From assembly GCF_934772795.1 (NCBI RefSeq), contig NZ_CAKVMR010000008.1:1-51118 (forward strand): a stretch of 51,118 bases of DNA, given 5' to 3'. Of the stretch, positions 45,752-51,118 are shown piece after piece; positions within the stretch are counted from its first letter, which is position 1, and each line of letters begins with the position of its first letter. A model generated the notes under the pieces. That model worked only from the letters and a program-made list of their open reading frames with translations. It made no database searches and was not told the origin of the DNA. The position numbers were made by a program, and so were the translations under genes. Source of the stretch: an uncultured Holdemanella sp. (lineage in GTDB: Bacteria; Bacillota_I; Bacilli_A; Erysipelotrichales; Erysipelotrichaceae).

Positions 45752-46474
45752 ATGGATGTACGTATACCTTTATATTTACAATTAAAAAATACTTTATTGA
45801 ATCGTATTGACAATGGGGAATTATTGCCAGGCGAGCGCTTGGAGTCTGAAAGAGATTTGTCTGAAAAATATGGTGTGAATCGTCAGACTGTGCGTTCAGC
45901 TTTGAATGTATTGATTGAGGATGGTGTATTAGTGAAGGTTCCTTATAAGGGAACGTTTGTGGCGCAACAAATTATGAAACCTTCTTGGGGAACTTATGAT
46001 GATGCCAATGATCATCGTGGCTTTTCAAGTTTTTTAAAATCGCAGGGATATTCAATCAGCAGTAAGGTTCTTGTGTCTGAAAAGATTGAGCCGACAACTT
46101 CAATTCGTGCACGATTAAAACTTGAAGAAGGCGAGGATGTATATTGTTTGGAGCGTGTTCGTTACTACAATGATGAGCCTTTCTCATTGGAAATCGCATA
46201 TATCTCATACAAATATGTAGAGGGCATTGAAGAATATGATTTTTCAAAAGTGTCACTATATGATTTTATGGCTACAAAAGGACATGATCCATATAACTTT
46301 CATCGTTCATTGATTGTACAATTTCCGGATGAGCGTGTTTCAAAGCTTTTGGGCAATATGAAAGAGCCTGTCTATCGGTTTCAATATATTGGGTATGATC
46401 AAGAAAATAACGTCGTTGAATATACGCATAGTTACATTCGCAGTGACAAATCAACATATCGATTTAGAATATAA
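45752..46474 (+). CDS. GntR-family regulator with UTRA domain, second copy
   Basis: The 240-residue protein has the same layout as the previous one: winged helix at residues 1-~70 (ERLESERDLSEKYGVNRQTVRSALNVLIEDGV) and UTRA at ~90-240 (VYCLERVRYYNDEPFSLEIAY). The two differ widely in sequence, so they are old duplicates or were brought together. Each may answer to a different Amadori phosphate, in line with two deglycases. GAGGAGAG precedes the ATG. Confidence 0.88.
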   Translation: MDVRIPLYLQLKNTLLNRIDNGELLPGERLESERDLSEKYGVNRQTVRSALNVLIEDGVLVKVPYKGTFVAQQIMKPSWGTYDDANDHRGFSSFLKSQGYSISSKVLVSEKIEPTTSIRARLKLEEGEDVYCLERVRYYNDEPFSLEIAYISYKYVEGIEEYDFSKVSLYDFMATKGHDPYNFHRSLIVQFPDERVSKLLGNMKEPVYRFQYIGYDQENNVVEYTHSYIRSDKSTYRFRI

Positions 46475-46492
46475 TCTCACTGAGGAAAGAAA

Positions 46493-47563
46493 ATGGAACA
46501 ATTAGAAACAATGGAATATTATATTTTGCAGACGCAGGATATATTAAATTCGGTATATAAAAATAAAGAACAGACAGATAAATTGGCGCAGGTTTATGTG
46601 GATGGAAACTACAAGAACATTAAGATCATAGCTTCTGGTTCGAGTGGAAATGGGTCTTGGTGTGCTAAATATATTATGGAAAAATATTTAGATGTGGATG
46701 TCACAATTATTTCTCCATATACATTCGCATACTATCCAAGATTATCTGAAGACGACTTTGTGTTTGTCGTATCACAAAGTGGTTATAGTAAGAACGCATT
46801 AGATGCGTTGGATGTATTAAAGAAATTAAATCGTAAAACAATCGCATTAACAGGGGATTTAAATAGTGATATTAAAGATCATGCGGAAGTTGTGATTGAT
46901 TATGTAGACGAAGAAAAAGAAGGGTATGTTACTAAGGGAGTAACAACACTAGCCTTATTCTTAATAAAACTTGCGTTTGCGATTCTAGAAAAGCAAGGTA
47001 AAGAAGTCGATACAAAATGGTTGGATGACTATTGTGAAAGCTATGCTTCGATTCAAAAGGAAAACTTTATTCGTGAAGAAGCTTTCTTAGAAAAGTTCAG
47101 AAAGAACTTGTTGTCTATGGAAAATATGTATGCGGCTGGTTGCGGCCCTGCTGAAGGTGTAGCGAAAGAGGCAGCACTAAAGATTGGAGAAACGGTAAAG
47201 GTTGTTTCTTGTGGATATGAATTAGAAGAATATATTCATGGACCAAATTTACAATTGTCTCCAAAACATAATGTATTTATTATTGATGCACAAGATGAAA
47301 CGTCAGATCGTTCTTATCAGATTTATAGAGCTTCTAAAACCGTTTCGGATCGCGTGTATTACATCACAAATAAAGAATATGAGGATGATCATGTACTAAC
47401 ATTACTAAATCCTTGTGCAGATACTGTATCTTTAACGTATCTTCAAGTATTCCAATTATTTGCATACAGAATTAGTAAAGAGTTAAGATCTATTCCTAAA
47501 CATCCATTATTTGAGGAATTTAAAAAGATCGTGAATTCGAAAACAATCACATACGAAGATTAG
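46493..47563 (+). CDS. gfrE: SIS-domain deglycase, GfrE-like
   Basis: The 356-residue protein has two SIS domains like the isomerase half of GlmS: ASGSSGNGSWCAKYI near residue 46 with VSQSGYSKNALDAL near 97, and AAGCGPAEGVAKEAALKIGE near 222 with YELEEYIHGPNLQL near 248. This is the GfrE/AgaS-like branch, different from the FrlB-like protein at 40523. In Salmonella GfrE splits glucoselysine 6-phosphate. Its place after the two regulators, and a GAGGAAAGAAA ribosome site, put it in the regulator operon. Glucosamine- or aminosugar-phosphate chemistry is an alternative. Confidence 0.72.
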   Translation: MEQLETMEYYILQTQDILNSVYKNKEQTDKLAQVYVDGNYKNIKIIASGSSGNGSWCAKYIMEKYLDVDVTIISPYTFAYYPRLSEDDFVFVVSQSGYSKNALDALDVLKKLNRKTIALTGDLNSDIKDHAEVVIDYVDEEKEGYVTKGVTTLALFLIKLAFAILEKQGKEVDTKWLDDYCESYASIQKENFIREEAFLEKFRKNLLSMENMYAAGCGPAEGVAKEAALKIGETVKVVSCGYELEEYIHGPNLQLSPKHNVFIIDAQDETSDRSYQIYRASKTVSDRVYYITNKEYEDDHVLTLLNPCADTVSLTYLQVFQLFAYRISKELRSIPKHPLFEEFKKIVNSKTITYED

Positions 47564-47569
47564 TATAGT

Positions 47570-47600
47570 AGCCTTTCGACTTATCGGAAGGCTTGTCTTA
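47570..47600 (+). terminator. Terminator after the GfrE-like gene
   Basis: AGCCTTTCGA (47570-47579) and TCGGAAGGCT (47584-47593; one G-U) form a 10-bp stem followed by TTGTCTT. The tail runs into the first palindrome of the following array. Confidence 0.75.
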
Positions 47601-47678
47601 TGCACAAGACAAAAATACAAGCATATTGTCTTGTAGATAAGACAAAAAAGCATAAATATTGTCTTGTTGACAAGACAA
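47593..47678. repeat. Three 20-bp palindromes with exact 33-bp period
   Basis: Palindromes of the form TTGTCTT(A/G)T-N2-A(C/T)AAGACAA start at 47593, 47626 and 47659, each 20 bp, with 13-bp spacers that are AT-rich and partly alike (both contain AAGCATA). The exact 33-bp step is about three helical turns. The array lies between converging genes, with no ATPase gene attached. Spacers are far too short for CRISPR. Confidence 0.92.
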
Positions 47679-47696
47679 TATTCGAATGTGTTGCGC

Positions 47697-47719
47697 AAAA
47701 AAACCAGATGAAAATCTGG
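47697..47719 (-). terminator. Terminator of the HD-GYP/GGDEF gene
   Basis: On the minus strand CCAGAT (47719-47714) and ATCTGG (47709-47704) form the stem, with seven T (47703-47697). It lies four bases after the stop codon. Confidence 0.88.
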
Positions 47720-47722
47720 CTT

Positions 47723-50506
47723 TTACTTCTTCATAGAAATATATTCATAGCTAGGTGTGAAGTGTTGACTATCCTGTAGTTTGTAGTATTCCATAAAAAT
47801 GCGTGACATGATGTTTGGAATTTGTGTTTCGGCAGGATGAGATAAAATAATCAAATATTGCATAGCACTATAACGTGTACATACATCCACCTTTCGAATG
47901 TTATCTTGAATAGCTTCACCCATATGGTCAAGGGCTTCTTCGATTTCTTCAATATATGGAAGTGTATCTTGTACAGTTTCCATAGTAACCATGACTAGAT
48001 AACAGTTCCATTGGTTTCGTGTCATCAATTGGTGTATGTATTCATATTGTCTTGTGAAATCGCGATATTCTAGGTGTAATGCGCCTGAATAGCTTCCACT
48101 TGTTTGTAGGGAATTTGCGATTTGTTTCAAGTCTAGACTTGTATTGGATGTATTTCCATAATGAATCTGGTTATACCAAGAGTAGTTGTTCTTGCCATTT
48201 TGTTTCACATAATACAAGGCTTTGTCGGCTTTTGAATAGGCATCCGCAAACGTATCGTTTCGAGTGCACATGAGCATGCCTGCAGAAAGGGCTGCAAAAT
48301 GCGTTTCACTATCGTCTTTGATACTTTCTTTGAATTGTTCAATCACATTTGAAACGGTATTTTCAGCTTCTTTTGTTGTTGTTTCTGGTAAGAAGAGTAG
48401 GAATTCATCGCCTCCCATACGACAGGCAATCTTAGGTATTGATATGTTTAGTAATAGTTTTCCTAAGTTTTTTAAAGCTCTATCTCCAGCTTTATGTCCA
48501 TAGACATCATTGATTTTCTTAAGATTATCCATATCTAGAAAGATGAGGCATCCATTTGTCTTTTGCATAGCACTCGCAATGCGCTTTTGTCCAACATTAC
48601 GAACGGGAAGGCCGGTAAGATAATCGATATTTTTTGTTTCTTCCTGATCTTGCATGGTTGTCACAACATCGGAAATAAACTTATTGATTGTGTCTTCTTG
48701 GGTTGGAAGAATTTCATGTTCTAAGTTATATAAAGATCCGTTATCCATTAATTTCAGGAAGACTTTTGTGATGCCTGGATCAAATTGTGTACCCGCATTC
48801 ATTTGGATTTCATGATAGATTCGTCCATGACTTAATGCGTTACGATAGATTCTTCTTGAGTTCATCGCATCATAACTGTCGGCTAACGCAATTACACGAG
48901 CTTGAATGGGGATTTCATTTCCTTTAAGTCCATCTGGATAGCCAGTACCATCATAGTGTTCATGATGACTTCTTGTGACTTCATCGATATGTGGAATGAT
49001 CGTAATGTCTTTTAAGATATCTTGTCCAATTGTCGTGTGTTGTTTGATAAGATTGAATTCTTCATTTGTTAGTTTGCCAGGCTTATTTAAGATTTGGTCT
49101 GGAATACCAATCTTTCCAATATCGTGTAAATAAGCACAGTTTTTAAGGTTTTGAATCTCTTCATTTGACCAACCTAAGTTTTCGGCAATCAATGCTGCAT
49201 ATTGGGCTACTCGCCTTGAGTGTCCACGCGTATATTCGTCTTTTGCCTCTATAGTTGTAGAAAGGGATTCCATCATTTGAAGTGTTATTTTTTTGTTTTG
49301 TTTCTTTTCAATTTCCAGTTCTAAGTGATGGCGTTTTTCTTCTACCATATGAATTTTTTGGATGGTACGAACAATATTTGTGAAGAGTAATATGATCATG
49401 CCTATGCCAATAAAGATTCCTGAAATAGTTGCTACAAAATAAACGGATACAGATTCAATGGCTACACAGAGTAGGACTAGAAAGAGTCCAATCAATAGAA
49501 TGTAGTCTGTTTTTGATTGTTTATTTTTGCGTATGTATTGGACTAAATGAATGAATACTAAAATAAACACAAAGACAAGTAGGATTTGTGCAACGGGTAG
49601 TGTTTCAATGTAGTCTTTGATTTTTGTAAGATAGAGAATGGAAGAAACAACGAAATTTAAAAGTACTACGTAACCAATGTATTGATAGAGTTTTCTATGT
49701 TTGCCATTTTGGATGCTGTCGGCATAGAACAAGATGGGTAATGGACTCAGCATGATCATCACAAAGCATAAAGATGCTAAAGCTGAGGCGTTAGGTACCA
49801 GGATTTGGCGAATCTTGGATTCTCCAAGCATCCAGACAGAGCCCATGGCCATACACCATCCGAAGTATTCCATGTCGAAAGTTGTGTGGTAGACATGTTT
49901 TAGGGCTATGCCAAACAGGATGGATGTGATGCCGGCAAATAAGATAAAGATGGCAATATAGGTTGAGAGTCCGTATTGGTTATATATACTTTGCCAAATG
50001 TCGGATTCATTGCCACAATACACTTCGTTGATAATGCCAGAATAATTTGAAGTGTAAGTTGTAAGTTCAATGCGTAATGTTTTTCCTGCATCTTTATAGG
50101 ATGTGGGGCAAAAGATGTAGCGACTTGCGGAATTTTTACCAGCCATTCTTGTGCCTTTTGTGGAATATTGTGTGCGTAAGGAATTTCCTACGTAGAATTT
50201 AATGTCCTGCAAAGAAGATCGAATCGCAAAAGAAGTTTCATCATAGTCTTTAGGAAGCTTTGTAGTGATGACCATGGTTGTTCCAGGACTTACTTCATAG
50301 GTTCCGGGAACCTTTATTTTTTGTTTTGTACCATCTTCTTTATTCCAATAAAAAGTGCCTGAATAGACTATAGAATCGGATGGGTTGTTATATATTTGTT
50401 CGTTGGCGCCGAATAGTTGCATAAAAACAAACCATCCTAAAATTGCGGTCATTAAGATGTAAAAGAAGTATTTCATTGTTTGAAAGTTAGATTTTTGTGT
50501 ATGCAT
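47723..50506 (-). CDS. Membrane HD-GYP plus GGDEF cyclic-di-nucleotide signalling protein
   Basis: The 927-residue protein has an N-terminal membrane anchor, an extracellular beta-rich region (~40-175) and seven helices (~180-390), together the 7TMR-DISM sensor plan. A coiled-coil linker leads to an HD-GYP domain at ~410-590 (HDIGKIGIPD, HHEHYDGTGYP) and a GGDEF domain at ~640-790 (DMDNLKKINDVYGH, MGGDEFLLF). About 120 further residues look like a degenerate second GGDEF-type fold. HD-GYP degrades and GGDEF makes cyclic di-GMP in known families. Both active-site motifs are intact, so either activity is possible. AAAGGGAG precedes the ATG. It is divergent from the marR gene. Confidence 0.9.
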   Translation of the reverse strand: MHTQKSNFQTMKYFFYILMTAILGWFVFMQLFGANEQIYNNPSDSIVYSGTFYWNKEDGTKQKIKVPGTYEVSPGTTMVITTKLPKDYDETSFAIRSSLQDIKFYVGNSLRTQYSTKGTRMAGKNSASRYIFCPTSYKDAGKTLRIELTTYTSNYSGIINEVYCGNESDIWQSIYNQYGLSTYIAIFILFAGITSILFGIALKHVYHTTFDMEYFGWCMAMGSVWMLGESKIRQILVPNASALASLCFVMIMLSPLPILFYADSIQNGKHRKLYQYIGYVVLLNFVVSSILYLTKIKDYIETLPVAQILLVFVFILVFIHLVQYIRKNKQSKTDYILLIGLFLVLLCVAIESVSVYFVATISGIFIGIGMIILLFTNIVRTIQKIHMVEEKRHHLELEIEKKQNKKITLQMMESLSTTIEAKDEYTRGHSRRVAQYAALIAENLGWSNEEIQNLKNCAYLHDIGKIGIPDQILNKPGKLTNEEFNLIKQHTTIGQDILKDITIIPHIDEVTRSHHEHYDGTGYPDGLKGNEIPIQARVIALADSYDAMNSRRIYRNALSHGRIYHEIQMNAGTQFDPGITKVFLKLMDNGSLYNLEHEILPTQEDTINKFISDVVTTMQDQEETKNIDYLTGLPVRNVGQKRIASAMQKTNGCLIFLDMDNLKKINDVYGHKAGDRALKNLGKLLLNISIPKIACRMGGDEFLLFLPETTTKEAENTVSNVIEQFKESIKDDSETHFAALSAGMLMCTRNDTFADAYSKADKALYYVKQNGKNNYSWYNQIHYGNTSNTSLDLKQIANSLQTSGSYSGALHLEYRDFTRQYEYIHQLMTRNQWNCYLVMVTMETVQDTLPYIEEIEEALDHMGEAIQDNIRKVDVCTRYSAMQYLIILSHPAETQIPNIMSRIFMEYYKLQDSQHFTPSYEYISMKK

Positions 50507-50533
50507 ACGTGGCTCCCTTTCCTCATAATTAGG

Positions 50534-50560
50534 ATAGTATTTTTACATGAAAAGTGTCAA
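50534..50560 (-). promoter_or_regulatory. Promoter of the HD-GYP/GGDEF gene
   Basis: On the minus strand TTGACA (50560-50555) and TACTAT (50539-50534) are 15 bases apart. The transcript would start about 20 bases before the ATG. Confidence 0.5.
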
Positions 50561-50569
50561 TAAAAATTA

Positions 50570-50618
50570 TTGACAAACCTAGTGAATAGATATAGAATAA
50601 CACCGTTCTAAATAGAAC
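50570..50618 (+). promoter_or_regulatory. marR promoter and operator
   Basis: TTGACA (50570-50575) and TAGAAT (50593-50598) with a 17-base spacer form the promoter. The palindrome GTTCTAAATAGAAC (50605-50618) lies on the expected start site, where a MarR dimer would block transcription. Confidence 0.8.
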
Positions 50619-50634
50619 AATGAGGAGGGCGCAT

Positions 50635-51051
50635 ATGCACTTTTGGGATGAACATAAAACGATAACGAGATATTATGAGATGAAGGTTTCTGGTGTTTGT
50701 GAAAAATATCAGTTAAGACAGATGGAATATGACATTTTAATGTTTCTTTACAACAATCCTGAGTACAATACGGCGGCGGACATTGTTCGTATTCGTAAGT
50801 CTACAAAGTCTCATGTTTCAACTTCACTAAAGGTTTTAGAGAATCGTGGTTTGATTGAGCGAAAAGTCGATAAGGACAATAAAAAACGTGTAACTATTCA
50901 TTTACTACAAATGGCCAATGAAGTAATTGAAGATGGTATTTGGGCGCAAAAGGAGTTTGCGCAAGATATGTTTGATGGTCTTAGTGAAGAAGAGATTCGT
51001 GTGTTTATGAATGTATTTCAAAAGGTGTATGACAATGCAGAAATAATGTAA
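50635..51051 (+). CDS. MarR-family transcriptional regulator
   Basis: The 138-residue protein is a winged-helix regulator. The DNA-reading part lies at residues ~45-95 (NTAADIVRIRKSTKSHVSTSLKVLENRGLIERK with the wing VDKDNKKRVTIHL), and helices at both ends form the dimer. GAGGAGGGC precedes ATG 50635. The palindrome GTTCTAAATAGAAC in its own promoter points to autorepression. The effector and other targets are unknown; the divergent HD-GYP/GGDEF gene is a possible target because the start sites are close. Confidence 0.88.
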   Translation: MHFWDEHKTITRYYEMKVSGVCEKYQLRQMEYDILMFLYNNPEYNTAADIVRIRKSTKSHVSTSLKVLENRGLIERKVDKDNKKRVTIHLLQMANEVIEDGIWAQKEFAQDMFDGLSEEEIRVFMNVFQKVYDNAEIM

Positions 51052-51118
51052 AGTTGAGAATAATGTAAAGTAAAGCTTATAAACCTTATAAATAAAGGAT
51101 CTTTGGCTAAATTACTTT

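Noticed and set aside
47593..47678. CRISPR array
   Set aside because: Repeats are palindromes of 20 bp with spacers of only 13 bp that resemble each other, there are three units, and no cas gene is near.
47507..47698. Minus-strand 63-codon reading frame through the palindrome array
   Set aside because: The 33-bp period is 11 codons, so it makes an open frame with an 11-residue repeat by itself. It has no ribosome site and overlaps the gfrE-like 3' end.

Overview
The window looks like chromosome of a low-GC Firmicute. I infer an anaerobic gut member of the Erysipelotrichaceae or a close relative. The basis is AT-rich coding sequence with strong AGGAGG ribosome sites, CcpA-type cre sites, a LicT/RAT antitermination system, mannose-family PTS genes, a potC-potD fusion and no respiratory genes. 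The lineage is inference; no rRNA gene is present to fix it.

Layout. 1-770 is the right end of an insertion sequence that cuts into a CydD-like ABC exporter gene; the remnant also carries an in-frame stop, while its CydC-like partner and a YgbA-like gene remain intact. 3.8-9.7 kb holds an AAA ATPase behind a 32-bp tandem array, a YitT membrane protein, a GltD-like flavoprotein, and an EF-G/TetM-like GTPase fused to a Rae1/YacP (NYN) endoribonuclease domain. 9.7-11.7 kb has a flavodoxin-fold reductase, an unknown gene and a two-HTH regulator. 11.7-16.6 kb is a polyamine operon (cupin regulator, potA with an unusual insert, potB, potC-D fusion). 16.7-18.7 kb pairs an EutH-like permease with an FMN-dependent hydroxyacid dehydrogenase. 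18.9-24.2 kb is a Ktr/Trk potassium uptake pair facing a shortened KdpD and KdpE, with shared direct-repeat operators. 24.8-27.9 kb is csoR-copA, with a complete CopZ-like reading frame nested in the 3' end of copA.

27.9-29.1 kb is accessory sequence: a small ORF, dispersed ~110-bp repeats, a candidate small RNA, and what looks like an undescribed type I toxin-antitoxin locus. The toxin is a 62-codon membrane peptide. It converges with a ~95-nt RNA through a shared bidirectional terminator, and that RNA carries a 9-nt perfect match to the toxin's Shine-Dalgarno region. 29.2-33.9 kb is an alpha-glucoside PTS operon under LicT control, bracketed by two copies of the dispersed repeat. 34.1-40.4 kb holds a Nudix hydrolase, a PLD/SF2 helicase, an unknown membrane protein and a second ATPase-nuclease.

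40.4-47.6 kb is a catabolite-regulated locus resembling the Salmonella gfr system for Amadori compounds: two SIS-domain deglycases, a complete mannose-family PTS (IIA, IIB, IIC, IID), a HAD phosphatase and two GntR/UTRA regulators with matching operators. It ends with a 33-bp-period array of three 20-bp palindromes. The last part holds a large HD-GYP/GGDEF signalling protein divergent from an autoregulated MarR gene.

Two themes stand out. One is the type I toxin-antitoxin candidate. The other is a set of short arrays with 32-33-bp period (about three helical turns): one in front of an ATPase with a PD-(D/E)XK-like tail, and two without such a gene.
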